Shown: positions 1 to 6,783, counted from the first letter of the stretch. The stretch: DNA of 10,707 bases from Anaerolineae bacterium (GCA_016928125.1 JAFGLK010000083.1:1-10707), one strand, 5' to 3'. Numbers and translations: made by a program. The notes: a model not told the origin generated them from the letters alone.

Positions 1-2
1 CC

Positions 3-1067
3 CTGGCGCAGGCGCCACGCTCGGCTGCGCCGTGCAGCTACATCAGCGGACCTGACTCTGCCGATTTCGTCGGTTTCACGAATGTGTCCACCTTTTGTGG
101 CGAGCCACTCTCGCTTGGCATGGTGATCAACGCCTACGATCCCCAGGGCGTCTGTGTAGGGTCATTCACCACGGACTACGACGATGGGTTCTGGGGTGCG
201 ATGCCGGTCTACGGCGATAATCCGAAGACCGGCGACATCGACGAGGGCGCCGTGAATGGCGATACGATCACCTTCTACATCGATGGTTGGCTAGCCACGG
301 TGACCTCCGGCGATCCGACTTGGGCGAACGCCGCATATAGGGACATTAGCCTAGCGGTATCGTCCAGCCCGCCTTGCGGCTCGGGGGACACCCCGACGCC
401 CACCGTCTCGCCGACGCGGACCAACACACCCACGAAGACGAACACGCCAACCCAAACCTACACAGCGACGACGACTCGTACGCCAACCGATACACTGACG
501 CCGACGAACACCTACACGCCGTCGGTGACGCCCACGCCGAGCAACACCCCAACGCCGAGCAACACCCCGACCGATACGCTCACGCCCACGATCACACCCA
601 CGCCCAGCATCACGCCCACGCCCTCGAACACGCCGCCCGGCAACTATGTGACGGCGTATGTCCGCGATGCCGACAGCGAGGGGCCCCTGAGCGGTGTGCT
701 GGTGCAGCTCTTCTATTTCAAGGATGGCGAGTGGGTCTCGCGCGGCGAGCGCATCAGCGACACGAGCGGGTTTGTCGGCTTTGGCGTGAGTCCCATCACG
801 GCGGAGCACATGCTGCAGCAGACGGATCTGCCGGGCTACGAGTCGGTGCGCGCCGAGCTGCCGGCGGGCTATCCGGGCACGGTGGTGGACGCCAACACGG
901 TGAAGTTCTATCCGCCCGAGGAGGGCTCGGTGGGGCCGTTCCTGTTCTATGATCGGCACGTGCCCACCGCCACGCCGACGGAGACGCCGACGGAAATGGA
1001 GACCCCCACGCCTACGGAAACAGGTGAGGGCAGCCGCACGCTATGGCTGCCGCTGGTGATGCGCTAG
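3..1067 (+). CDS. Secreted/cell-surface protein with Thr/Pro-rich linker, 5'-partial
   Basis: The frame is open to the left edge from base 3, so the true start lies outside the window; the GTG at 84 is only an internal codon. The first visible residues ([13 protein letters not shown]) look like the end of a signal peptide. A first domain (about 84-378) carries [39 protein letters not shown] and SPPC and is clearly related to the next gene's protein. A Thr/Pro/Ser-rich linker (about 388-641) follows, then a second domain of about 105 residues (642-956) resembling carboxypeptidase-regulatory-like or Cna-B-type beta-sandwich domains ([21 protein letters not shown], then DTSGF). A second short TPTET linker leads to the C-terminal end TLWLPLVMR. 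No catalytic motif is visible. I infer an exported, perhaps surface-anchored, modular protein; its ligand is unknown. Confidence 0.8.
   Translation: MAQAPRSAAPCSYISGPDSADFVGFTNVSTFCGEPLSLGMVINAYDPQGVCVGSFTTDYDDGFWGAMPVYGDNPKTGDIDEGAVNGDTITFYIDGWLATVTSGDPTWANAAYRDISLAVSSSPPCGSGDTPTPTVSPTRTNTPTKTNTPTQTYTATTTRTPTDTLTPTNTYTPSVTPTPSNTPTPSNTPTDTLTPTITPTPSITPTPSNTPPGNYVTAYVRDADSEGPLSGVLVQLFYFKDGEWVSRGERISDTSGFVGFGVSPITAEHMLQQTDLPGYESVRAELPAGYPGTVVDANTVKFYPPEEGSVGPFLFYDRHVPTATPTETPTEMETPTPTETGEGSRTLWLPLVMR
388..641 (+). repeat. Thr/Pro-rich linker encoded by degenerate tandem repeats
   Basis: This part of the coding sequence is a run of TPT, NTP, TPS and DTLTPT units. At DNA level the 17-mer ACGCCGAGCAACACCCC occurs at 534-550 and again at 552-568, an 18-base period coding for TPSNTP twice. 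Such linkers are usually flexible and exposed spacers between extracellular domains. The repeats are short and degenerate and stay in frame, so this is a protein linker and not a CRISPR array. Confidence 0.85.
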
Positions 1068-1116
1068 GGGCTCTGCTCCACGTGCTCAGCCAAGGCCGCG
1101 CGCTTGTGCGGCTGCA

Positions 1117-1137
1117 GACGCGATCGCTGATCGCGTC
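1117..1137 (+). terminator. Perfect 9-bp hairpin between the two tandem genes
   Basis: GACGCGATC (1117-1125) and GATCGCGTC (1129-1137) form a perfect 9-bp inverted repeat around the 3-base loop GCT, 49 bases after the first gene's stop. A second hairpin, CAGGCC-gat-GGCCTG, sits at 1169-1183. Neither is followed by a T-run. The pair may attenuate or end transcription, or protect an mRNA end; an operator is also possible. Confidence 0.4.
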
Positions 1138-1204
1138 GGTCTGGTCGGAGCCTCGACCTGGCCCACGGCAGGCCGATGGCCTGGTTCGATCGGGGGGGTG
1201 TGGG

Positions 1205-1783
1205 ATGGTGCGTAAGAGAAGCCTCTGGCTGGCGGGGGCGCTGCTGGCACTGGCCATGAGCGCCTGGGGCACGGCTGCGCCCGCGGCAGACGAGTCTTGC
1301 CAAGCAGAGTCGCACCGGCTGCAGGCGCAGCCTTGCGACGTAGTGGTCACGACCTACTCGGCCGACTATTACAGCCTGGACACGGTGGTGTGCGGGCAGA
1401 TGGTGGCCGAGGGCACCGTGATCAACGCCTATGACCCGCAGGGCGTGTGCTGCGGGACGACCATCGCCAGGGCGGGGGAATGGGGCATCATGGCGGTATA
1501 TGGCGACGACCCCGACACTCCTGCCGATGAGGGCGCCGAGACCGACGACCAGATCTCGTTCACGCTGGACGGCTGGCCCGCCATGGTCGTATCTGGCGAT
1601 GCGCGCTGGCGCGACATGGCGCGCCGAGAAGTGGCCCTGCGTGTGGACACCTCCCCGCCGTGCACGCCCTCGCCCAGCGACACCCCGCCCGAGACGCCGA
1701 CAGTCACGCCTAGTCCCTCGGTCGCCCCGACCGCGACGGGCAAGCCTGCGCTGCGTGTGCTGCTGCCGCTGGTGCTGCGCTGA
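1205..1783 (+). CDS. Secreted protein, paralogue of the upstream gene's first domain
   Basis: The product has 192 residues. The ATG at 1205 is chosen because it opens a classic signal peptide: MVRKR, then a hydrophobic core LWLAGALLALAMSAW, then TAAPAA as a likely cleavage region. A G-rich stretch lies just upstream as a weak ribosome site; in-frame codons upstream (1043 on) would overlap the previous gene and hide the signal. The mature part repeats the neighbour's first domain ([54 protein letters not shown]). A short TPSPS-type linker and the end LRVLLPLVLR follow. The beta-sandwich second domain is absent. The shared domain and order point to tandem duplication. Cysteines in AYDPQGVCC and SPPC may form disulfides outside the cell. 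Function is unknown; the product is probably exported. Confidence 0.8.
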   Translation: MVRKRSLWLAGALLALAMSAWGTAAPAADESCQAESHRLQAQPCDVVVTTYSADYYSLDTVVCGQMVAEGTVINAYDPQGVCCGTTIARAGEWGIMAVYGDDPDTPADEGAETDDQISFTLDGWPAMVVSGDARWRDMARREVALRVDTSPPCTPSPSDTPPETPTVTPSPSVAPTATGKPALRVLLPLVLR

Positions 1784-1794
1784 GCTGAGCGTCG

Positions 1795-3198
1795 CTATTC
1801 ACTCCCTGCGAAGAAGGCCGGTCGGCCGTCGTCGTATCCGGGCCACACGGGTCGCATCTGGCCCAGACCGCTGACCGGCAGGTCGCGACCGTCTACCCGT
1901 GGGTCGACATAACGAGCGAACCAGGCCTCCAGCCTGGCGTGAAGCTCGGCGATGCGCTCTCGCTGGCTGAGGTCGGCGATGCGGTTGTTGCGCTCGGCCG
2001 GGTCGCGTTCCAGGTCCCAGAGTTCGTGCGGGCCGTCGGGGTAGCGGTGGACGTATTTCCAGCGCTCGGTGCGCAGCATGCGGGTGTTGCCATACTCGTC
2101 ATAGATGACCACCTCGTCGCGGCTGGCGTCCTCCTGGCCGAGAAGGGCATGCAGGAAGCTACGGCCCACGATGGCGGGGCCCTCCGGCAGGGGCAGGTCG
2201 AGATAGGCCAGCAGGGTGGGCATGACGTCGTAGGCCGAGACCATGGCCCGCTGAACCAGGCCCTGGGGAATGCGCCCCGGTTGGCTGGCGATGAAGGGCA
2301 CGCGGATCGAGTTCTCGTACATGTTGCGCGGTTCGGTGCCATTGCCCTTGCCCCAGAAGCCATGATGGCCGCAGGAAAAGCCATTGTCGCTGAGAAAGAT
2401 CACCAGGGTGTGCTCGCGCAGGCCGAGAGCCTCCAGGCGGTCGAGGATGCGGCCCACGTTCAGATCCATCGCGGTGACCGCTGCAAAGTAGCCCTTGAGC
2501 ATCTCGCGGTCGCCCAGACAGCGTCGGGTGAGGGCCGTGGCCCAGGGGTGCATCGGTTCCTGAGGGCATGAAGCGAAGGGACAATCGTCGTACGAGGCCA
2601 CGATCTCGGGCGGGTGATGCTCCCAGGGGCTGTGGGGCGCGGTATAGTGCACGCTCAGGTAGAAAGGCGCCTCGCCGCCGGCGTGGGCATCGAGGAAGGC
2701 CAGGGCGTCATCGGTGATGGCGTCGGTGACATAGCCGGGCTCGGTGACCAGCTGGCCGTTGCGGACCATGGGCGCGTCATAGTAGGGGCCGCCGCCGCGT
2801 TGGTGCACATACCAGTGTGAGAAACCGTGCTGGGGAATCTGGCTGGCGCCGAGATGCCATTTGCCGCTGATGCCGCAGCGCCAGCCATGGGCCGCGAGCA
2901 CGTCGGTGGTGCAGACCTCATCGCGAATGTACTCGGCGGCGTCCGGGCCAACATTCCCCTCGCGAATCCAGTCGTGCACATTGTGCTGCGACGGGATGCG
3001 TCCGGTGAGGAGCGTGGCGCGGCTCGGCGAGCAGACCGGCGTGGCCACGAAAAAGCGCTCAAAGCGCGTGCCGGTCGCCGCCAGCCGATCCAGATTGGGG
3101 GTGCGGATCTCGGGGTTGCCGTAGCAGCCTGCGGCCCAGACGCCCTGGTCGTCGGTGAGGATGAACACCAGGTTGGACTTGCTGGTCGGTTGGGCCAT
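1795..3198 (-). CDS. Sulfatase, formylglycine-dependent (sulfatase family PF00884)
   Basis: The product has 467 residues. ATG 3198 is favoured over an in-frame codon at 3240 because AAGGAG lies 7 bases upstream of it. The family hydrolyses sulfate esters using a formylglycine made from Cys in C-x-P-S-R; here C56-S-P-S-R60. Other expected residues are D16/D17 (LTDDQG) and D271/N272 (SDNG) for calcium, K113/H115 (GKWHLG), H184 and K284 (WGKG). The C-terminal subdomain (about 360-430) contains RTERWKYVHRY and HELWDLERDP, typical of type I sulfatases acting on saccharides. No signal peptide is visible, so it probably acts in the cytoplasm on imported material, and it needs a formylglycine-generating enzyme encoded elsewhere. 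The gene is divergent from the UroD-like gene and converges with the secreted-protein gene with an 11-base gap. The exact sulfated substrate cannot be read from the sequence. Confidence 0.95.
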   Translation of the reverse strand: MAQPTSKSNLVFILTDDQGVWAAGCYGNPEIRTPNLDRLAATGTRFERFFVATPVCSPSRATLLTGRIPSQHNVHDWIREGNVGPDAAEYIRDEVCTTDVLAAHGWRCGISGKWHLGASQIPQHGFSHWYVHQRGGGPYYDAPMVRNGQLVTEPGYVTDAITDDALAFLDAHAGGEAPFYLSVHYTAPHSPWEHHPPEIVASYDDCPFASCPQEPMHPWATALTRRCLGDREMLKGYFAAVTAMDLNVGRILDRLEALGLREHTLVIFLSDNGFSCGHHGFWGKGNGTEPRNMYENSIRVPFIASQPGRIPQGLVQRAMVSAYDVMPTLLAYLDLPLPEGPAIVGRSFLHALLGQEDASRDEVVIYDEYGNTRMLRTERWKYVHRYPDGPHELWDLERDPAERNNRIADLSQRERIAELHARLEAWFARYVDPRVDGRDLPVSGLGQMRPVWPGYDDGRPAFFAGSE

Positions 3199-3205
3199 TG
3201 CTCCA

Positions 3206-3211
3206 CTCCTT
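3206..3211 (-). promoter_or_regulatory. Ribosome binding site of the sulfatase gene
   Basis: On the - strand this reads AAGGAG, 7 bases before the ATG at 3198. It decides the start in favour of MAQPTSKSNL over the in-frame codon at 3240. Confidence 0.8.
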
Positions 3212-3234
3212 TCGCATGACGATAGAGACTGGGC

Positions 3235-3263
3235 TTCCACGATCGGCCGGGTGCGGGTATACT
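3235..3263 (+). promoter_or_regulatory. Candidate sigma70-like promoter for the UroD-like gene
   Basis: TTCCAC (3235-3240) and TATACT (3258-3263) are separated by 17 bases. The -10 is good and the -35 weak. The -10 lies inside the first GTATAC element, so a protein bound there would block it. Read by eye only. Confidence 0.35.
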
Positions 3264-3283
3264 CGCCTCAGGAGTATACTCGC
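3255..3283. promoter_or_regulatory. Duplicated GTATAC palindromic element (candidate operator)
   Basis: GGGTATACTCGC (3255-3266) and GAGTATACTCGC (3272-3283) are direct copies differing at one base, with a period of 17 bases. Each is centred on the palindrome GTATAC, and the second includes the perfect 10-base palindrome GAGTATACTC (3272-3281). They lie in the 175-base region between the divergent sulfatase and UroD-like genes and overlap the best -10 boxes on both strands. This arrangement suits a dimeric repressor controlling both genes. Confidence 0.5.
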
Positions 3284-3301
3284 TTTGGGCACGGTTGTCG
3301 T
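3273..3301 (-). promoter_or_regulatory. Candidate sigma70-like promoter for the sulfatase gene
   Basis: On the - strand, ACGACA (3296-3301) and TATACT (3273-3278) are 17 bases apart. The -10 falls in the palindrome GAGTATACTC, which supplies a TATACT on both strands, so opposite-strand transcription would compete here. Confidence 0.4.
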
Positions 3302-3373
3302 GAACAAGTCGGTGTATTGTCCCGAGCTCGATGGGCCGACTGATGGGTCGGTGCAGCGGGAAGAGGAGGGGAT

Positions 3374-4522
3374 ATGAACTCGCGGGAGCGTTTTCTGGCC
3401 ACCATGCGCTTTGAGCCGGTGGATCGGGCGCCGAATTGGGAGATGGGATACTGGTCGGGCACGCTGGACCGCTTCTACGACGAGGGGCTGCCGCGCCACC
3501 CCCAAGCCCCCGAGGGGCTGGTGCCCGGGGCAGGGGTCAAAGGCGAGGGCTTTCCCTGGCGCCGCGATGAGCCCAACGACTGGTCGGTGCACGCCCATTT
3601 TGGCCTGGACAGGGGCATCGAGAAGATCGCCGGCAACTGGGGCGTTTGCCCCGAGTTCCCAGTCGAGGTGCTGGAGGAGGATGAGACCAATGTGACCCGG
3701 CGCGAGCCGGATGGTACGGTGGTGCAGGTGCGCAAAGATTCGGCCAGCCTGCCGCATGTGCTCGCCTGGCCCGTGACCGACCGGGCCAGTTGGGAGCAAC
3801 TCAAGGCGGAGCGATTGCCGATCTCCATCGAGGGGCGCCTCCCGCCCGACTGGGAGGCGCACGTGGCCGATTACCGCGCCCGCGACTGGCCGCTGGTGAT
3901 CGGCGGGCCATTCCTGGGGGTGTTCTCGTCGTTGCGGACCCTGTTCGGCTTTGAGCGCATGATGCTGACCTTCTTCGATGATCCCCAGCTGATCCACGAC
4001 GTGCTGGGCCACCTGACCGAGATGTGGCTGGCGATCTTTGAGGAGGTGCTGGCGCAGACCGATGTGGATTTCGCCTACATCTGGGAGGACATGAGCTTCA
4101 AGGGCGGCTCGATGGTCTCGCCGCGCATCTTTCGCGAGTTCCTGATGCCCGCCTATCAGCGCATCACCGGCTTTTTCAACGCTCACGGCCTGGATATCAT
4201 CACCCTGGATACAGATGGCAATGTGTGGGGCCTGATCCCGCTCTTTCTCGAGGCTGGCGTGACGGGACTGTATCCGTTCGAGGTGCGCGCGGGGATGGAT
4301 GTCGCCGCGGTGCGCCAGGCCTATCCGCGCCTGCAGATGCTAGGAGGCATCGACAAGACGGCGCTCGAGCGCGGTCCGAAGGCCGTGGACGCGGAGCTGG
4401 CGCGCATCGCGCCTGTGATCCGCAGCGGTGGCTATGTACCCGGCATCGATCACTATGTGCATCCAGGGGCGACCTGGGAGACGTTCAGGTACTATCGGGA
4501 GCGGCTGGCTGAGTTGCTTTGA
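3374..4522 (+). CDS. UroD-fold family protein (URO-D/methyltransferase superfamily), not HemE
   Basis: The product has 382 residues, starting at an ATG with AGGAGG four bases upstream. The barrel shows family signatures: an N-terminal RERFLATMRFEPVDRAP, ED at 238-239 (YIWEDM), DTDGN at 279-283, LGGIDK at 323-328 and GGYVPGIDHYVHPG near 352-365. The HemE substrate motif (RQAGR) is missing near the N-terminus, so heme synthesis is unlikely. Corrinoid methyltransferases such as MtaA use an H-x-C zinc motif; the position appears here as D279-x-D281, so the usual zinc-thiolate site also looks absent. The gene diverges from the sulfatase and shares its control region, hinting at co-regulation with saccharide use. 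The specific reaction is unknown; a methyl-transfer, decarboxylation or other role on a small molecule is possible. Confidence 0.88.
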   Translation: MNSRERFLATMRFEPVDRAPNWEMGYWSGTLDRFYDEGLPRHPQAPEGLVPGAGVKGEGFPWRRDEPNDWSVHAHFGLDRGIEKIAGNWGVCPEFPVEVLEEDETNVTRREPDGTVVQVRKDSASLPHVLAWPVTDRASWEQLKAERLPISIEGRLPPDWEAHVADYRARDWPLVIGGPFLGVFSSLRTLFGFERMMLTFFDDPQLIHDVLGHLTEMWLAIFEEVLAQTDVDFAYIWEDMSFKGGSMVSPRIFREFLMPAYQRITGFFNAHGLDIITLDTDGNVWGLIPLFLEAGVTGLYPFEVRAGMDVAAVRQAYPRLQMLGGIDKTALERGPKAVDAELARIAPVIRSGGYVPGIDHYVHPGATWETFRYYRERLAELL

Positions 4523-4574
4523 GGGCCGCGTTCTCGGCGATGGAGGCGCGAGGCGCCACAACTCCACAGGAAAC

Positions 4575-4599
4575 AGGGGCCTGGCAGCGCCAAGCCCCT
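4575..4599. terminator. Hairpin between convergent UroD-like and osmC genes
   Basis: AGGGGC-c-TGGC (4575-4585) pairs with GCCA-a-GCCCCT (4589-4599): ten base pairs, one 1x1 mismatch and loop AGC. It lies between two converging stops (4522 and 4629), so it can serve either strand. Following bases are only moderately T-rich on either side. A smaller hairpin GGCGC-gag-GCGCC occurs at 4545-4557. Confidence 0.5.
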
Positions 4600-4628
4600 T
4601 GGATCCGCTTTGCGTTTCTCGTCGGGCG

Positions 4629-5060
4629 CTAGCCCTTGAAGGTGGCTTTGAGCTCGATCTTGACGCTGGCCAGGGCGTTCGACACGGGGCAGCCGGTCTT
4701 GGCCCGCTCGGCGTAGCTCTGGAAGGTGGCTGCATCGATGCCTGGGACATCGCCCACGGTCTCGAGCTCGATCAGCGTGATTCGAAAGCCGTCGCCGACC
4801 TTGGTGAGGTGCACCTTGGCGACCGTCTCGACGCTATTCGGGGTATGCCCGTCGCTGGCGAGCATGTCGGAGAGCGCCATCGAGAAACAGCCCGCGTGGG
4901 CCGCGCCGATCAGCTCCTCGGGGTTGGTCTCCGCGCCCTGCTCGAAACGCGAACGAAAGTTGTAGGGTGCGGCGTCAAAGAGGCCGCTCTCGACGCTGAC
5001 CGTACCCTTGCCTCTGACCAGATTGCCTGTCCAAACCGCTCTTGCTGTGCGTACTGGCAT
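4629..5060 (-). CDS. osmC: OsmC peroxiredoxin (osmotically inducible, organic hydroperoxide reductase)
   Basis: The product has 143 residues, the usual OsmC length. OsmC proteins reduce organic hydroperoxides in the cytoplasm using two cysteines. C58 in NPEELIGAAHAGCFSMALS and C124 in KTGCPVSNAL are both present, along with Arg36/Arg38 and Glu48/Glu49, which include the family's activating Arg and Glu. The N-terminal pattern RGKGTVSVESG and the TNPEEL block match OsmC better than Ohr. ATG 5060 is preferred to 5108 because it matches the family N-terminus and has a GGGAGGGAGA purine tract just upstream. The gene is about 200 bases from the SDR gene, with a hairpin between, so it is probably a separate unit for stress defence and not part of the sugar pathway. 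I found no convincing promoter in the 147 bases upstream. Confidence 0.95.
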   Translation of the reverse strand: MPVRTARAVWTGNLVRGKGTVSVESGLFDAAPYNFRSRFEQGAETNPEELIGAAHAGCFSMALSDMLASDGHTPNSVETVAKVHLTKVGDGFRITLIELETVGDVPGIDAATFQSYAERAKTGCPVSNALASVKIELKATFKG

Positions 5061-5207
5061 GATCGTCTCCCTCCCGGATGCAATAGTTCCATGATGTGGG
5101 GCTCGCATGATGCCAGGTCCCGTACAGGCCTGGCCCTGTGATGTCTGCTGCTCTGCGCCCCTATCGCTTCCGACGTCCTGTCTCGGGCGTTTCTTACCTC
5201 GCGATAG

Positions 5208-5236
5208 CGTGCGCGCCCCGGGCCGAGGCGCGCACG
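5208..5236 (-). terminator. Strong 10-bp hairpin downstream of the SDR gene
   Basis: CGTGCGCGCC (5208-5217) and GGCGCGCACG (5227-5236) pair perfectly around a 9-base loop, 25 bases past the SDR stop on the - strand. No U-run follows on the - strand, so it is terminator-like but not canonical. A 7-bp inverted repeat, CTATCGC (5161-5167) with GCGATAG (5201-5207), abuts it. Confidence 0.5.
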
Positions 5237-5261
5237 AGTCTTCCGCACTCGGGTGGCGCGC

Positions 5262-6089
5262 TCAGATGCCCCCGTAGGCCGAGATGCCGCCATCGATTAC
5301 CAACGCTGTGCCGTGCACGAAGCAAGCCGCGTCGGAGAGCAAAAAGAGCGCTGGGCCGATCAGATCCTCGGGCTGGCCCAGGCGGCCCATGGGCGTGTGG
5401 TCCATGATGCGCCCGCCGCGCTCCGTCAGCGCGCCCGTATCGGCGTCATAGAGCAGAAAGCGGTTCTGCTCGGTCAGGAAAAAGCCCGGAATGAGGGCGT
5501 TGACGCGAATGGCGGTCGAGTACTCCTGCGACATGTGCACCGCCAACCACTGGGTAAAGTTGACCACCGCCGACTTGGCCGCGGAGTACGCCACGCTGCG
5601 GGTGAGGGGGCGCAGGGCGGCCATCGAGCCGATGTTCAGGATCACGCCGCGGCCCTGGGCCGCCATGATCCGCCCCAGGATCTGGCAGGGAAGAAAGGTC
5701 CCCATAAAGTTGAGATCAAAGACCCAGCGCACCGCCTCCTCGGGCAGGTCGAAGAAGGATAGTTGCGGGCTGGTGGTGGCGTCGGGGCGCGCGCCTCCCG
5801 CGCCGTTGACCAGGATGTCGAGCCGGCCATAGCTGGCCATGACCAACTCGGCGAGCTCGGTCAGCGAGGCGGCGTCGAGCACGTCCGCTTGAGCCGCCGT
5901 GGCCTCGCCACCGCGGGCGCCGATGCGCCTGGCCACCGCCTCAGCGCGCTCGATGTGGCTGTGGCCCACCACGACTACGCGGGCGCCCTGCGCGCCGAGG
6001 GCCTCGGCCAAAGCCGAGCAGAGCACGCCGCTGCCCCCGGTGACTATGACTACACGCTCTGTAAAGTCGAAGGCCCGTTTCAGATCCAT
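5262..6089 (-). CDS. SDR oxidoreductase resembling D-mannonate oxidoreductase (fructuronate reductase)
   Basis: The product has 275 residues, with AGGAGG five bases before the ATG. The expected reaction is NAD(P)H-dependent reduction of D-fructuronate to D-mannonate in the cytoplasm, a step of glucuronate breakdown. The fold is classical SDR: an N-terminal nucleotide motif TGGSGVLC (17-24), NGAGG, a catalytic Ser in NIGSMAAL and YSAAK as the Tyr/Lys pair. Blocks typical of the SDR-type mannonate oxidoreductases I recall are FFDLPEE, FDLNFMGTFLP, FTQWLAVHMS, PGFFLTEQNR, GALTERG, HTPMGRLGQPEDL and the C-terminal DGGISAYGGI. This is not the long-chain UxuB family, so no symbol is given. The final Gly of TGxxxGxG is replaced by C24, which may affect cofactor binding. 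The gene follows the PPC-domain gene by 49 bases, probably in one operon. A sister sugar acid remains a possible substrate. Confidence 0.88.
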   Translation of the reverse strand: MDLKRAFDFTERVVIVTGGSGVLCSALAEALGAQGARVVVVGHSHIERAEAVARRIGARGGEATAAQADVLDAASLTELAELVMASYGRLDILVNGAGGARPDATTSPQLSFFDLPEEAVRWVFDLNFMGTFLPCQILGRIMAAQGRGVILNIGSMAALRPLTRSVAYSAAKSAVVNFTQWLAVHMSQEYSTAIRVNALIPGFFLTEQNRFLLYDADTGALTERGGRIMDHTPMGRLGQPEDLIGPALFLLSDAACFVHGTALVIDGGISAYGGI

Positions 6090-6094
6090 GCCTT

Positions 6095-6100
6095 CCTCCT
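6095..6100 (-). promoter_or_regulatory. Ribosome binding site of the SDR gene
   Basis: AGGAGG on the - strand, 5 bases before ATG 6089. It supports independent translation of the second gene in the PPC-SDR operon. Confidence 0.75.
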
Positions 6101-6138
6101 CTTCACCCAGCCTGTGTGGCGCTGCCCGTCCCTGCCGC

Positions 6139-6654
6139 TCACTGGCCAGTCTGCTCCCCGGGCGCGGCTTGCGGCGCCACGGTGAGTTGAGGGCCGCGAG
6201 TGCTTTCGTCGTAAGGCCGCATCAGGGCCAGGCCCTCCATCTCGGCGATGACCAGTTCGGCCAAGGAGTAGACCCTGCAGCCGGGAAGCAAATGGCCACC
6301 ATAGGCCAGGCCCTGCTCCTCTCCAGCCGAGACGGTGATGTGGGCGTGTACGTAGGGCTCGCCCTCCACCTGGGCGATGTTGCCCGAGAGGGCCAGCAGC
6401 TCATAGGGGCCGTCCTTGCGCAGAAAGAGGCGATCGGCGTCAGTGACCGGCAACTCGGGCGGGAGCCGCCCCATGTTGCGGATCGCTACCTGGCTGAGGC
6501 TGGCCGCGCCGGAGAGGATCACGCCGGCGCGAATCCTCTCCCGGCGAGCGATCTCGACCAGCGAGGCCAGCAGATCGCTGCCGGGGGCCAGACGCGCGAC
6601 CACCACGCGGCCCAACCGACCGACGCCGAGAGATGCGATCGCGGTGTGGTTCAT
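6139..6654 (-). CDS. PPC/DUF296-domain protein (PF03479), single domain
   Basis: The product has 171 residues. ATG 6654 is chosen for GGAGG seven bases upstream; the frame continues far upstream but only as an antisense shadow of the GH4 gene. The domain covers about 12-147: RVVVARLAPGSDLLASLVEIARRERI, AGVILSGAASLSQVAIRN, YELLALSGNIA, then H103-x-H105 (VHAHITVS) and GGH121 (YGGHLLPGCRVYSLAELVI). Three conserved histidines suggest a metal site. In plants this domain follows AT-hooks and mediates oligomerisation; bacterial members are stand-alone, often called DNA-binding, with role unproven. It leads the SDR operon and is divergent from the GH4 gene, so a regulator or a small enzyme in the same pathway are both plausible. 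The last 20 residues are a Pro/Gln/Gly-rich tail. Confidence 0.9.
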   Translation of the reverse strand: MNHTAIASLGVGRLGRVVVARLAPGSDLLASLVEIARRERIRAGVILSGAASLSQVAIRNMGRLPPELPVTDADRLFLRKDGPYELLALSGNIAQVEGEPYVHAHITVSAGEEQGLAYGGHLLPGCRVYSLAELVIAEMEGLALMRPYDESTRGPQLTVAPQAAPGEQTGQ

Positions 6655-6661
6655 CGGGCGA

Positions 6662-6666
6662 CCTCC
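6662..6666 (-). promoter_or_regulatory. Ribosome binding site of the PPC-domain gene
   Basis: GGAGG on the - strand, seven bases before ATG 6654; it fixes the start within a much longer open frame. Confidence 0.7.
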
Positions 6667-6708
6667 ATGGTAAGGCTTGGTTCGGGCAGCGTACGTTTCG
6701 CTGAGGGC

Positions 6709-6737
6709 AAGATACCGTACAGCGGGTGAGGCGTCAA
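6709..6737 (-). promoter_or_regulatory. Sigma70-like promoter for the PPC-SDR operon
   Basis: On the - strand, TTGACG (6732-6737) is followed after exactly 17 bases by TATCTT (6709-6714). The -35 matches five of six consensus positions. It lies 55 bases from the PPC start codon. Confidence 0.6.
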
Positions 6738-6754
6738 CTAGAAAGCGGGGGGCG

Positions 6755-6783
6755 TTGGCGACGTGTGCCAGCTTGGTTATACT
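6755..6783 (+). promoter_or_regulatory. Sigma70-like promoter for the GH4 gene
   Basis: TTGGCG (6755-6760), a 17-base spacer and TATACT (6778-6783), about 42 bases before ATG 6826. It lies back to back with the - strand promoter, leaving 17 bases between the two -35 boxes, so one regulator could control both units. Confidence 0.55.

Noticed and set aside
400..640. Repeats resembling a CRISPR or minisatellite
   Set aside because: Units are short, degenerate, without spacers and in frame, coding for a Thr/Pro linker.
351..959. Arg-rich open frames on both strands over the T/P linker
   Set aside because: They are alternative readings of the repeat-rich linker; the + frame with TPT repeats and the LPLVMR end is the coherent one.
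3059..4186. 375-codon open frame on the - strand across the UroD-like gene
   Set aside because: It spans the divergent promoter region and covers two recognisable genes in other frames; composition is that of a shadow frame.
3374..4522. HemE (uroporphyrinogen decarboxylase) for heme synthesis
   Set aside because: The conserved N-terminal RQAGR substrate motif is absent and no heme genes are nearby.
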